Assembly (NCBI GenBank): GCA_035933635.1
Contig: DASYYY010000047.1
Location: forward strand, 1-33,069
Source of the DNA: JAKIVR01 sp035933635
GTDB lineage: Archaea; Thermoplasmatota; Thermoplasmata; Lutacidiplasmatales; UBA184
Direction of reading: 5' to 3'
Length of the DNA stretch: 33,069 bases
Below, one piece after another: positions 15,298-23,705 of this stretch. Made by a program: the position numbers and the translations under genes. Under the pieces are notes generated by a model. That model was given only the letters and a program-made list of their open reading frames with translations, was not told the DNA's origin and did no database searches. Position 1 is the first letter of the stretch. Each line of letters starts with the position of its first letter.

Positions 15298-15348
15298 CGT
15301 CGGCTCCTCTCCGGCCGGACCGGCCGCAGGGTCGGCACCGGGAATCCG

Positions 15349-15357
15349 CCTAAAAGG
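15349..15357 (-). promoter_or_regulatory. TATA box of the OsmC gene
   Basis: CCTTTTAGG on the minus strand lies about 55 nt before the ATG, which predicts a leader of about 30 nt that includes the strong GGAGAGGAG site. Unlike several neighbours, this transcript appears to be leadered. Confidence 0.5.
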
Positions 15358-15396
15358 GGAGCGCGGCCCCCGTATCCGGGACCGGTCGACCCGGCG

Positions 15397-15930
15397 CTAC
15401 TCCGCGGCCGCCACCGCCGCTTCGAGGGCGGGGACGTCGATCTTCCGCATCGTCATCATGGCCTCGGTCGCGCGGCGCGCCCGACGCGGGTCCCGGTCCT
15501 GCAGGAGCTCGAGCAGGCGTCGCGGGATGATCTGCCACGAAAGTCCGAACCGGTCGACGAGCCAGCCGCAGCGGCTCTCCTCGCCCCCGCGCGTCAGCGC
15601 CGTCCATAGTCGGTCGACCTCCCTCTGTCCCCGACAGGTGACGAAGATCGAGAACGCCGGAGAGTGGGGATAGATCGGTCCTCCGTTCAGCCCGAGGAAC
15701 CGCTGACCGTTCAGCTCGAACGCGACGGTCAGGACCGGTCCTCCCGGTCGGACCCGACTCACCTCGGTGATCCGGGAGTTCTGGATCAGGGACGTGTAGA
15801 GCTTCGCCGCCGCCTGCGCGTCCCGGTCGAACCATAGGAACGGCGTGACGCTGTCGACCACAACGCGCTGGCGTGAGCTTGGTTTCCTGGCCACCTCGCT
15901 ACCCCTGGCGGACCGGACCTCGTCCAACAT
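15397..15930 (-). CDS. VOC family protein (3-demethylubiquinone methyltransferase-type domain)
   Basis: The 177-residue protein contains the PhnB-like fold PF06983 pattern: SVTPFLWFDRDAQAAAKLYT, then FELNGQRFLGLNGGP, then FSIFVTCRGQREVDRLW, and CGWLVDRFGLSWQIIP near the end. The C-terminal MTMRKIDVPALEAA is also usual. Family members are small ligand-binding or metal-binding proteins; the methyltransferase name is historical and does not show such activity. ATG 15930 gives an N-terminal extension of about 24 residues; a GTG close to VVVDSVTPF would match the family length better, so the start is uncertain. Longer upstream reading in this frame is not protein-like. Confidence 0.85.
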   Translation of the reverse strand: MLDEVRSARGSEVARKPSSRQRVVVDSVTPFLWFDRDAQAAAKLYTSLIQNSRITEVSRVRPGGPVLTVAFELNGQRFLGLNGGPIYPHSPAFSIFVTCRGQREVDRLWTALTRGGEESRCGWLVDRFGLSWQIIPRRLLELLQDRDPRRARRATEAMMTMRKIDVPALEAAVAAAE

Positions 15931-16089
15931 AGAAAGCGTGCCCTCCGCTGGGCCGGATCGCCGACGACGAGCCCGCCGAGCGCGGTAGGTGTTCGTGCAC
16001 CGCGGCGAGGGGCATCCCCGTGGGTCGGGTCCGCGACGGGGTGGACCAGCCTTTGAGTCCGCGAACGGTGGGTCGTCGTGGCCCCACCG

Positions 16090-16614
16090 ATGCGATTCGG
16101 CCCCAACGACGCCTGCGCGTTGGTCGAGTACAACCGTGCCGTCTTCGAAAGGTTCGTGCGCCGGGCCCGACGGCTGCCCAAGCGCGGAGCATGGCAGCGC
16201 CGCGGGATCGGTCACGAATCCCTCTTTGGCACCCTCGTGCACATCCTGCACGTCCAAGAGGTCTGGCTCGTCTACATCGTCCGGGGCCGGAATTCCGACC
16301 GCGAGCTCGAGGCCCTCTTCCAGGACCCGACCCGGAACCCCACGACGTGGCGGGAGTTCGACACGTACGCGCGCCGCGTCTGGAGTGGGATCGAGGAGAC
16401 CACGCGGGCACTGACGGCGCGCTCCCTCGATGTCCGTGCGCAGGCCTTCTGGATGCCGGGACGGTACACCGTGCGCGACGGCTTCCTCCAGGCATCCTTC
16501 GAGCTCGCCCATCACCTCGGCGAGATCATCGGGGCCCTCTGGCAGGACGACCGACGTCCCCCCGACATGACCTGGATCGATGTACGCCGAGAGCGGGCCC
16601 GCGCACCCGGGTGA
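16090..16614 (+). CDS. DinB family protein
   Basis: The 174-residue protein has the four-helix-bundle DinB/YfiT pattern: EYNRAVFERFVRRARRLP, then SLFGTLVHILHVQEVWLVYI with metal-site His, a central helix REFDTYARRVWSGIEE, and FELAHHLGEIIGALWQDD with the last His pair. These are metal-dependent proteins linked to thiol transfer or stress; specific substrates are mostly unknown. ATG 16090 is preferred; a GTG at 16078 would add four residues. The gene lies between two divergent VOC/MOSC neighbours and shows no clear TATA box. Confidence 0.85.
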   Translation: MRFGPNDACALVEYNRAVFERFVRRARRLPKRGAWQRRGIGHESLFGTLVHILHVQEVWLVYIVRGRNSDRELEALFQDPTRNPTTWREFDTYARRVWSGIEETTRALTARSLDVRAQAFWMPGRYTVRDGFLQASFELAHHLGEIIGALWQDDRRPPDMTWIDVRRERARAPG

Positions 16615-16746
16615 GCTGCGGCCGGCCCTCGGAAGTGCTTCTAGCCCGACCCGCCCGGCGCCGAGCCCGGAAGCCCCCGGTCGGCCCCGGGCCCCCGGTC
16701 CGCTCCTCCGGTCAAGGCTCATCTGGGTCCGGCGAGTTCGTGGCGC

Positions 16747-17265
16747 GTGCCGACATCGGCCGGACCGGGCGGGACGGTCTTCCAGCTGAGCCGCAAGTCC
16801 GAAGTGCCCGGACAACGGGGTCTTCCCAAGCTGCCCATCGCCACCGCTCGGGCGACCCCCGCCGGCCTCGAGGGGGACTTCAACCGCTACCGCCACGAGG
16901 AAGACTCCGACGACCCCCGCTGCGCGCTCTTGCTGATGCCGCTCGAGACGCTCCGACAGCTCAACGCCGAGGGCTGGCCGGTCCGGCCGGGCGACCTCGG
17001 CGAGAACATCACCTCCCACGGGATCGCCTACAACGAGATCACCGTGGGCCAGCGGTACCGCATTGGCGAGGTGCTGACCGAGGTCTCCAAGCCCTGCGAT
17101 CCCTGCCACAACCTCACCGAGCTGCCCTACGTCGGGACCGCCCGCGAGGCCGAGTTCCTGCGCACCATGCACGGGCGGCGCGGATGGTACCTCCGTGTCC
17201 TCGACGGCGGAACGCTCCGGGTCGACGACCGGATCGCACGCGTTACGGACGGAGCGACCCGGTAG
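16747..17265 (+). CDS. MOSC domain protein
   Basis: The 172-residue product is a MOSC (molybdenum cofactor sulfurase C-terminal) domain protein. Key motifs are LEGDFNRYRHEEDS, RCALLLMPLETLRQLN, PGDLGENITSHGI, the conserved Cys segment SKPCDPCHNL, and FLRTMHGRRGWYLRVLDGG near the end. Stand-alone MOSC proteins are thought to carry or transfer sulfur, often for molybdenum-cofactor or N-hydroxylated compound metabolism; no partner gene is nearby. The start GTG 16747 leaves a 25-residue head before the family core. Its 3' end is 11 nt from the end of the convergent ribA gene. Confidence 0.88.
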   Translation: MPTSAGPGGTVFQLSRKSEVPGQRGLPKLPIATARATPAGLEGDFNRYRHEEDSDDPRCALLLMPLETLRQLNAEGWPVRPGDLGENITSHGIAYNEITVGQRYRIGEVLTEVSKPCDPCHNLTELPYVGTAREAEFLRTMHGRRGWYLRVLDGGTLRVDDRIARVTDGATR

Positions 17266-17276
17266 CGACCGTCGGG

Positions 17277-17993
17277 CTACTTGGCGTGGGCCGACCCGCC
17301 GTTCTCGCGGATCAACTCGTCGGCCTGCTCGACCTCGAGCAGGTGACCCATCCGGGTGCGCTTGGTCTCGAGGTAGCGCCGATCGTAGGCGTTGGGGGGG
17401 ACCACCAGCGGGATCCGGTCGATGATCCGGACCCCGTGTTGCTCGAGGTCCTTGACCTTGGCGGGATTGTTGGTCAGGATCCGGATCGACTCGACGTGCA
17501 ACGACCCGAGCATGTGCGCGGCCATGGCGTAGTCCCGCTCGTCCGGGCGGAACCCCAAGAGCTCGTTGGCCTGGACGGTGTCGTAGCCGGAGTCCTGGAG
17601 ATTGTAGGCCTTGATCTTGTTCGCGAACCCGATGCCCCGCCCCTCCTGCCGCAGGTAGAGCACGATCCCCGCGTCGAGCTTGCCGATGTACTCGAGCGCG
17701 TCGATGAGCTGGTCGCGGCAGTCGCACCGCAGCGAACCGATGGCGTCCCCGGTCAGGCATTCGGAGTGGATGCGGACCGGCACGTTCTCCTGGCCGAGGA
17801 CGTTGCCGTGGACGAACGCGGCGTGGTCCTTGTGATCGGCCTTGTTCCAGAACGCGAAGACCTGGTAGTCGCCGAAGCGGGTCGGCAGGTCGGCGGCGGC
17901 GACGATCCGCACGCACGACTCGGGGTCGCCGGGACAATCGTGATCGGCGTTCTCCTTCAGGAGCGCGTCGATCTCCGCGCGGGGGATGCCCAT
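17277..17993 (-). CDS. ribA: GTP cyclohydrolase II (bacterial type)
   Basis: The 238-residue enzyme opens the imidazole ring of GTP to give 2,5-diamino-6-ribosylamino-4-pyrimidinone 5'-phosphate, the first step of riboflavin synthesis. The zinc site is HSECLTGDAIGSLRCDC (Cys79, Cys90, Cys92), and the catalytic loop is YLRQEGRGIGF. TNNPAKVKDLEQHGVRI is the conserved end. It is stand-alone: no RibB domain is fused. Most archaea instead use the unrelated GTP cyclohydrolase III, so a bacterial-type RibA suggests past transfer from bacteria. A short Cys-bearing N-terminus (DHDCPGDPESC) is unusual. ATG 17993 has a TATA box 26 nt upstream, so the transcript is likely leaderless. Confidence 0.93.
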   Translation of the reverse strand: MGIPRAEIDALLKENADHDCPGDPESCVRIVAAADLPTRFGDYQVFAFWNKADHKDHAAFVHGNVLGQENVPVRIHSECLTGDAIGSLRCDCRDQLIDALEYIGKLDAGIVLYLRQEGRGIGFANKIKAYNLQDSGYDTVQANELLGFRPDERDYAMAAHMLGSLHVESIRILTNNPAKVKDLEQHGVRIIDRIPLVVPPNAYDRRYLETKRTRMGHLLEVEQADELIRENGGSAHAK

Positions 17994-18014
17994 CGTCGAC
18001 CCACGCCCCGGGCC

Positions 18015-18023
18015 CGATAAGAG
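18015..18023 (-). promoter_or_regulatory. TATA box of ribA
   Basis: CTCTTATCG on the minus strand is centred 26 nt before ATG 17993. This is the spacing expected for a leaderless archaeal gene. A similar CTTATCGA lies before the DUF885 gene. Confidence 0.6.
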
Positions 18024-18118
18024 GTCGTCGCGGCAGGGGAGGCGGCCGTTACCCGAAGTTCAGCTCTCCGCAGGCGCCGTGCTACGACACCCCGTGGTGG
18101 GGGTCGGGTTCAACTACC

Positions 18119-19933
18119 GTGCCGGGCTCGAGCGGACCGGTGCGGAGCCTCCCCGGAGCGTGGGTGCCGATCGTTCTGGTGGGCACGCTGCTCGCCGTCG
18201 GCGGGCCCTGGGCGGGGGCCGGCGCGAGCCCGGCGCCGAGCGGGGCACACGTTGGCCCGGGAGTGCGCCCGTCGGTGCTCCCGCCGAACCCCTACCCCAA
18301 CGACATGGCGGCTTCGATCGTCGTCGGCCAACCGAACTTCACCGCGAACTCCTCGAGCACGGGCGCGGCCACGAGCGCGACCGACTTCGGCAACCAGATC
18401 TACGCCGCCGTCTTCGATGCGAAAGGCGACCTCTGGGTCGCCGACTACGAGAACAACCGGGTCCTCGAGTTCCCCGCGCCGGTCGGGAGCGGCGCCGCGG
18501 CCTCGGTGGTGCTCGGCCAGAGCGGGTTCCAGGGGAGCCAGGCGGGAACCGGGCCGGCGAACCTCTCCGGGCCGGACGGCCTCGCGTTCGATGCGCAGGG
18601 GGACCTGTGGGTCGCCGATTACTTCAACGACCGGGTGCTCGAGTTCGCCCCCCCGTTCACCACGGGAGGATCGGCCCGGCTCGTGCTGGGTCAGACGAGC
18701 TTCGCGGGTTCCTATTCCGGGACGACCGCGACGAACCTGACCGGGCCGGCGGGGCTCGCGTTCCACAACGGCAACCTGTGGGTGTGCGACTACGGCAACA
18801 ACCGCACGCTCGAGTTCCAGCCTCCCTTCGCCAATGGATCGGCGGCCACGCTCGTCCTCGGCCAGGCGAGCTTCACCTCCTTCGTGGGGGCGACGACGGC
18901 GTCGAGCCTGTGGTACCCCGAGCAGATCGCCTTCGATCCCGCGGGGAACGCCTGGATCGCCGACTACAACAACAGCCGGGTCCTCGAGTTCCCCACCCCG
19001 CTGAGCACCGGCGAGGTCGCGACCGCGGTCCTCGGCCAGCCCGGCTTCACCACCAACTCCTCCCCCGACCCCAGCGCCCTCGCCGGACCCAACGGTCTGT
19101 GGTTCGACGACCGGGGGAACCTGTGGGTGGCGGACACCGGTGACAACCGGACGATGGAGTACCAAGGTCCGACCCCGACCTCGCTCGCGAGCCCGATCGC
19201 CGTGCTGGGCGAGCCCGACCTCTACACCTACACCGGGGGCGCGGGACCGACCGGCGAGACGTATCCGAGCGCGGTGGTGACCGACCCGGCGGGAAACCTC
19301 TGGATCGTCGACGAGGGCAACAGCCGCATCCTCGGGTTCCGTCCCCCCCACTACCCGCTGACCTTCACCGCGACCGGGCTGCCGGCCGGATCGAACTGGA
19401 CGCTCGTCGTCAACGGCACCACCTACACCGAACCGCTGAGCGGGAGCGTCGGCCTCTCGGTCGAGAACGGTTCGTTCCCGTGGAGCTCACCGACGGCCCC
19501 GCACGGCTTCCAGCTCCCCTACTCGACCGGCAGCGCCGTCGTCAACGGCAGCGCGGTGACCGTGGTGCTCGCGTTCCGTCCGTTCAGCTACCCGGTCACC
19601 TTCAACGAGCGCGGCCTGGGCACCGGTACGTCCTGGAGCGTCATGGTCGGAGGCGCCACCGCCCCCTCGAGCAGCGGCACCTCCCTCGTCGTCAACGAGA
19701 CCAACGGTACCTACGGCTGGACGGTCGCGGCGGTCTCCGGCTACTCGGTCGTGCCGCGGTCGGGCAACGTCACGGTCAACGGCAGCGCCGAGAACATCTC
19801 GCTCCAATTCCAGAGCACGGGCTCGACGGGGTTCCTGGGGCTGAGCACCGAGGACTGGGCGCTGATCATCGTGCCGGTCGCCCTGGTCGGCGCCGTCGTC
19901 ATCGCCGTGGTGCTGGTGCGGCGACGGCGGTAA
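18119..19933 (+). CDS. Secreted tail-anchored six-repeat NHL propeller protein
   Basis: The 604-residue product has a signal peptide (about residues 16-40, VPIVLVGTLLAVGGPWAGAG) and six NHL-type repeats. Each repeat has a VLGQ-F strand followed by GDLWVADYxNxRVLEF-like blocks (for example DAKGDLWVADYENNRVLEF and DPAGNLWIVDEGNSRILGF), which should close as a six-bladed propeller. Two beta repeats follow (GLPAGSNWTLVVNG and GLGTGTSWSVMVGG with NGTYGW), the same design as in the glycosidase at 8979-12068. A C-terminal span (ALIIVPVALVGAVVIAVVLV) and RRRR tail anchor it. The propeller may bind ligand or protein at the cell surface; no enzyme site is seen. The start is GTG 18119. Confidence 0.85.
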   Translation: MPGSSGPVRSLPGAWVPIVLVGTLLAVGGPWAGAGASPAPSGAHVGPGVRPSVLPPNPYPNDMAASIVVGQPNFTANSSSTGAATSATDFGNQIYAAVFDAKGDLWVADYENNRVLEFPAPVGSGAAASVVLGQSGFQGSQAGTGPANLSGPDGLAFDAQGDLWVADYFNDRVLEFAPPFTTGGSARLVLGQTSFAGSYSGTTATNLTGPAGLAFHNGNLWVCDYGNNRTLEFQPPFANGSAATLVLGQASFTSFVGATTASSLWYPEQIAFDPAGNAWIADYNNSRVLEFPTPLSTGEVATAVLGQPGFTTNSSPDPSALAGPNGLWFDDRGNLWVADTGDNRTMEYQGPTPTSLASPIAVLGEPDLYTYTGGAGPTGETYPSAVVTDPAGNLWIVDEGNSRILGFRPPHYPLTFTATGLPAGSNWTLVVNGTTYTEPLSGSVGLSVENGSFPWSSPTAPHGFQLPYSTGSAVVNGSAVTVVLAFRPFSYPVTFNERGLGTGTSWSVMVGGATAPSSSGTSLVVNETNGTYGWTVAAVSGYSVVPRSGNVTVNGSAENISLQFQSTGSTGFLGLSTEDWALIIVPVALVGAVVIAVVLVRRRR

Positions 19934-19975
19934 CGCGACGAAGCGGCGGCCACGTACCGGCCCGGCCGGGACGGC

Positions 19976-21382
19976 TCAGCCGACCTGGTCGTAGCCGGCG
20001 ATCGCCCCGTTGTAGTAGTTGAGGTTCCAGCTCGGGGGCAGGTCGACGTTGAACGGGATCATGTAGCTCGCCGGCAGCCCCACGGGCGCCGAGAGATTGC
20101 CCCCCGCGATGCTCAGGTGATCGACCGTCGCGTTCAGACGGTAGGCGGAGATCGGGAACTTCGCGCAGCAGGGCTGCCACTCGATCTGCGTGTAGGTCCC
20201 GAAGAACTCGGTGCCGGTGTAGGGAATGGAGTCGTGCCAGGCCGAGAACCCGCCGGCGACCGACCGGTCCAGGATCGTGAAGTCGATCGAGCCGTTCGAG
20301 ACGTTGTCGGCGATCACCAGCGACAGCCGGGTACCGGGCGGGGAGACGAAACCGGGCCAGAGCCCGGTATGGTTGAAGTAGTGGGCGACGCAGACCTTGC
20401 CGGGCACGTACCACGGCGAGATGTGGCCGCGCGGGTCGATGTCGACGCCGAGCTGGAAGAACCCGTGGCAGGTCGACTTGACCGTGCCGGTGTAGTTCAT
20501 CGCGTTGATCTGTATGCCCAGGATCCCGGTCTGCGGCGTCGACCAGTTCTGGAGCACCATCGTGGCGCTCAGGGTGGTGAAGGCCGGTAGCACGCGCACG
20601 AGCAGGCCCGAGCCCTGGCCGTAGCCGTCCATGTTGTTGTAGCCGGGGATGTGGGAGGCGATCTGGTAGGTCGTGAACACGAGGTCGGTGTACTCGACCG
20701 TGCCGGCCGACGTTCCGAGCCAGGCGCTCGTGTAGCCCCCGGCGTTGGGTACCGACACGCCCCGCTGGGCGACGAGGTCGGTCCGGTCGACGAAGACATC
20801 CATGCGCCAGACCCGGTGGGAGCCGTTGACGACCCGGTGGAGGTTGGCGAGCACGTAGACCCAGCCCGTGGGCTGCGAGGAGTTCGTCGGCACCGGTCCG
20901 ATCGCGACGGCGCTCGCCGGCGTCGCGCCGGCCCAGACCATCCCCCGCGAGATGCCGATCACGGCGACGGGAGCCTTGGCGTCGGCGAATCCGATGAAAC
21001 CGGTCGACGTCGACGAGCCCCTGAGCGCCGCCTGGAACGAGATCGACGTCTGACCGAGCACGAACCCGGCACTGGCACGGGCGGTCGCGGGCGAGGCGGC
21101 GGTCCCGCTCGCGCGCAGCGCCGGCTCCCCATCGTAGCTCGGCCGAGCCACGACCGTGAAGCTGCCGCGCGTCGCGGACCAGCCGTCGGCCTTCTGGTCC
21201 TCGAAGTTGGATACGAGGGCGAAGGTGCCCGCCGTCCCGTGCCCGAGATGCGGAGGATGCATCATCCCGACCCAAGGGGCCGCCGAGGGGACCGCCGCGT
21301 CCGCGCCGGCGAAGCCGAGGCCGGGCACGACCGCCACGGCGACCGCGAGCATCACCACCCAGCGGCGAGCCGCGGCGCTCAT
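19976..21382 (-). CDS. Secreted beta-rich protein of unknown function
   Basis: The 468-residue product has a signal peptide (RRWVVMLAVAVAVVPGLGFA). The region around residues 55-150 (SNFEDQKADGWSATRGSFTV and GFIGFADAKAPVAVIGISRG) resembles laminin-G/DUF1080-type jelly-roll domains, which often bind sugars. A second beta-rich part contains Cys (STCHGFF, GKVCVAHYF, WQPCCAKF). No membrane anchor is seen, so it is probably released or held on the surface by other proteins. The start at 21382 lies close to a TATA-like GTAAGTACGTAC at about 21398-21409, inside the end of the upstream gene, again suggesting a leaderless start. Function is unknown; carbohydrate binding is a weak inference. Confidence 0.7.
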   Translation of the reverse strand: MSAAARRWVVMLAVAVAVVPGLGFAGADAAVPSAAPWVGMMHPPHLGHGTAGTFALVSNFEDQKADGWSATRGSFTVVARPSYDGEPALRASGTAASPATARASAGFVLGQTSISFQAALRGSSTSTGFIGFADAKAPVAVIGISRGMVWAGATPASAVAIGPVPTNSSQPTGWVYVLANLHRVVNGSHRVWRMDVFVDRTDLVAQRGVSVPNAGGYTSAWLGTSAGTVEYTDLVFTTYQIASHIPGYNNMDGYGQGSGLLVRVLPAFTTLSATMVLQNWSTPQTGILGIQINAMNYTGTVKSTCHGFFQLGVDIDPRGHISPWYVPGKVCVAHYFNHTGLWPGFVSPPGTRLSLVIADNVSNGSIDFTILDRSVAGGFSAWHDSIPYTGTEFFGTYTQIEWQPCCAKFPISAYRLNATVDHLSIAGGNLSAPVGLPASYMIPFNVDLPPSWNLNYYNGAIAGYDQVG

Positions 21383-21406
21383 GCGGCGGGCACTACGTGT
21401 ACGTAC

Positions 21407-21913
21407 TTACAGTCGCTCGTAGGAACCCCGCTCCTCCGAAGTGCCCGCACGGGTAGGTCCGGACGAACCGGCCGACGGGGCCTGCGAGCGGCCGCGGCGA
21501 TAGAGGTCCACCCCCACCGCCACCCCGCCGATCACGGCACAAAAGGCCAGGAGGAGGTCGAACGGGTCGTAGAAATCGCCGACCGTCTTGAACACCCCCG
21601 CCGCGACAGCGATGACCGAGCCGCTGTAGACCAGCCCGCCCGGGAACCCCCCCACGGCCGTCGGTCGCTCGCTGGAAAGGGCCCAGAAGACCACCGCCCC
21701 GATCGCCGCCACCGAGACCGCGTCGTCCTCGAGGTCGGTCCAGTCGGTGTAGAGCTTGATCGCCCCGAGGACCAGACCGGCGACCAGTAGGCCGAGGATG
21801 AATCCGCGGCGGCCGGCGAGGATCGAGCCGAGCGCGGTCGCGCCGACGAAGAGCACGAGCGCCGCGTCGGTCAGCGCCGGCGTGATGCCCGGCGAGAGCA
21901 GGAACCCGTCCAT
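21407..21913 (-). CDS. Small membrane protein
   Basis: The 168-residue product has about four spans: ALTDAALVLFVGATALGSIL, GFILGLLVAGLVLGAI, VSVAAIGAVVFWALS and a last hydrophobic block around GLVYSGSVIAVAAGVF with FDLLLAFCAVIGGVAVGV. The C-terminal 30 residues are polar and Ser/Gly/Arg-rich. No family is recognised. It sits 24 nt upstream of the secreted protein gene and 33 nt downstream of the DUF885 gene on the same strand, so the three may be read together. ATG 21913 lies shortly after the DUF885 stop. Confidence 0.65.
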   Translation of the reverse strand: MDGFLLSPGITPALTDAALVLFVGATALGSILAGRRGFILGLLVAGLVLGAIKLYTDWTDLEDDAVSVAAIGAVVFWALSSERPTAVGGFPGGLVYSGSVIAVAAGVFKTVGDFYDPFDLLLAFCAVIGGVAVGVDLYRRGRSQAPSAGSSGPTRAGTSEERGSYERL

Positions 21914-21946
21914 CGTCTCTGTCGGGCAGGGGTCGTCGGCCCGCCG

Positions 21947-23602
21947 CTACGACGCCTCGAACAGGCGGTCGAACAGGCCCACCGGCGGACAGCCGAAGGC
22001 GAGGAGGCGGTCGTGGAACCGCTGCAGCGACCCTCCGAACTTTCCCCGGAGGTGCTTCTCGCGTGCCTCGAGGATTGCGAGCTTGCCGAGGGTGTAGCAG
22101 AAGTACTCGGGGTTGAAGCTCCCTCGGATCGCCTCGCGCTCGGCCGGCAACGCCTCCATGTGCGCCTCGGAACGGAACAGGGCGGCCGACTGCGCGAGGG
22201 TCATCCCGCCGGTGTGCAGCCCGATCGACGAGAGGAGCCGGCAGTCGCGGAGCAGGGCATCGTGGAGCTGCGCGGCCTCGGCGCGGGGGTCGTGGCCTTC
22301 GAACCGCTCCTCGACCATCAGCTGCTCGCAGTAGTGCGCCCACCCCTCGGTGAACGAGTTCGACAGGTAGACCCGGCGCGCGGTGGAGTTCGCCGCCGAC
22401 CGGAAGTGCAGGAACTGGAGGTAATGGCCGGGGTAGACCTCGTGGGCGGTGATGTTGCGCAGCATCGGCCGGTTGAGCGAGCGCAGCCACTCCCCCTGCC
22501 GCTCGGGGGTCCAGGCCGGGTCGACCGGCGTGACGAAGTAGATCCCCTCGTCGCCGGCCGAGTCGAACGGCCCGGGGGGGTTCATGCTCGCGGTCGAGAG
22601 CGCGCGTCCGTAGATCGGCGTCTCCTCCACGCGGCAGCTCGCGCCGTCCGGGATGGTCGCGAGCCGACGCTCGGCGACGAAGGACTTCGTCTGGTCGACG
22701 AACCCCCGGGCCTCCTCGATCAGCGAGGCGGAGCTCGGGTGGTCGCGGTAGCACTCCTCGAGCAGCGTCGCCACCGGCCGGGCGGGCCGCGCGCCGGCGG
22801 CGATCTCCTCCAGACGCGCCTGGTTGCGGCGGAGGTCGCGACGACCGGCCTGCTCGATCTCGGCGAACGGCGTGCGAATCCCCTCGCGCACCCACAGCAG
22901 CCGCTGGTAGCGTTCCGGACCGAGGGCGAACTCCGGGGTCGCCTTGGGGGCATACTCGTCCTTCAGGCGCCGAAGGAAATCGGCCACGGCGGCCTCGGCC
23001 GGCTCGCGGACCGCATGGAAACGCTCGCCGAGGGCGGGCGCGGAGCGCCGCGCGAGCTCCTCGGCCTCCCCGAAGTGCGCCGGGAGACCCGAGCCGATCG
23101 AGCCGGCGAGGCGGACGTACGGTTCGGGCATCACCGCGTCGAGACGGGCTCGTCCCTCCTCGAGGAGACGGGGGACGGCCTCGAGGACACGGATCATGGC
23201 GCCCACGCGCTCGACCCCCGGCGCGTAGTCGCGCACCATGTAGGCCGTCAGCGAGACGGATCCGACGTAGACCATCGGGTTGCGGTCGTAGTCCCGACTG
23301 TCCCGCAGGTCGAAGACGCCGCTCTCGACCAGCAGCTCGAGCAACAGCGCATCCAGACGGCGGTCGGCCGGCAGCTCACCGTCGGGAATCGCGCGCAGAC
23401 GGGCGAGCAGGCGCTCGGCGCCGGCGACCCAGCCATCGGTCGAGCCGCGGGTGAGCGAGGGGACCTTGCCGTCGTGCTCGTGGAGGCCGAGGAAGACCGC
23501 GTACGACGGGGAAAGCGCGAAGACGTGGTCGATGACCTCCTTCTCGAGGGCATCGAATTCAGCACCGGACGCCTTGCTGCTCGGCGCAGCCTTCGTCGCC
23601 AC
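21947..23602 (-). CDS. DUF885 family protein (HExxxGH zinc peptidase-like)
   Basis: The 551-residue protein is a DUF885 member. ITAHEVYPGHYLQF contains HEVYPGH (residues 387-393), the zinc-binding motif, and NSFTEGWAHYCEQLM supplies the downstream glutamate region. The N-terminal helical part has the usual DxxLL..L blocks. The family is related to M32-like metallopeptidases; activity on peptides is suspected but few members are tested. No signal peptide is seen, so it is cytoplasmic. GTG 23602 is selected because GGGGGGG (23608-23614) lies 5 nt upstream; an upstream extension of 29 residues is Arg/Gly-rich and not typical. A TATA box CTTATCGA lies around 23646-23653. Confidence 0.85.
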   Translation of the reverse strand: MATKAAPSSKASGAEFDALEKEVIDHVFALSPSYAVFLGLHEHDGKVPSLTRGSTDGWVAGAERLLARLRAIPDGELPADRRLDALLLELLVESGVFDLRDSRDYDRNPMVYVGSVSLTAYMVRDYAPGVERVGAMIRVLEAVPRLLEEGRARLDAVMPEPYVRLAGSIGSGLPAHFGEAEELARRSAPALGERFHAVREPAEAAVADFLRRLKDEYAPKATPEFALGPERYQRLLWVREGIRTPFAEIEQAGRRDLRRNQARLEEIAAGARPARPVATLLEECYRDHPSSASLIEEARGFVDQTKSFVAERRLATIPDGASCRVEETPIYGRALSTASMNPPGPFDSAGDEGIYFVTPVDPAWTPERQGEWLRSLNRPMLRNITAHEVYPGHYLQFLHFRSAANSTARRVYLSNSFTEGWAHYCEQLMVEERFEGHDPRAEAAQLHDALLRDCRLLSSIGLHTGGMTLAQSAALFRSEAHMEALPAEREAIRGSFNPEYFCYTLGKLAILEAREKHLRGKFGGSLQRFHDRLLAFGCPPVGLFDRLFEAS

Positions 23603-23644
23603 TGTGACCCCCCCTACGGTACGCGCCGACCACGCACCCCACCC

Positions 23645-23654
23645 TCGATAAGCG
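23645..23654 (-). promoter_or_regulatory. TATA box of the DUF885 gene
   Basis: CGCTTATCGA on the minus strand lies 48 nt before GTG 23602. This predicts a leader of about 22 nt that contains the G7 ribosome binding site. Confidence 0.5.
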
Positions 23655-23705
23655 CGACGGTCGCGGCGACCGTCCCGTGCGCCGATCACGCCGGGTCCGG
23701 AGGGT

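Noticed and set aside
15931..17937. Long upstream extension of the minus-strand VOC gene
   Set aside because: It runs through MOSC and DinB in antisense and through ribA in another frame, and does not look like protein.
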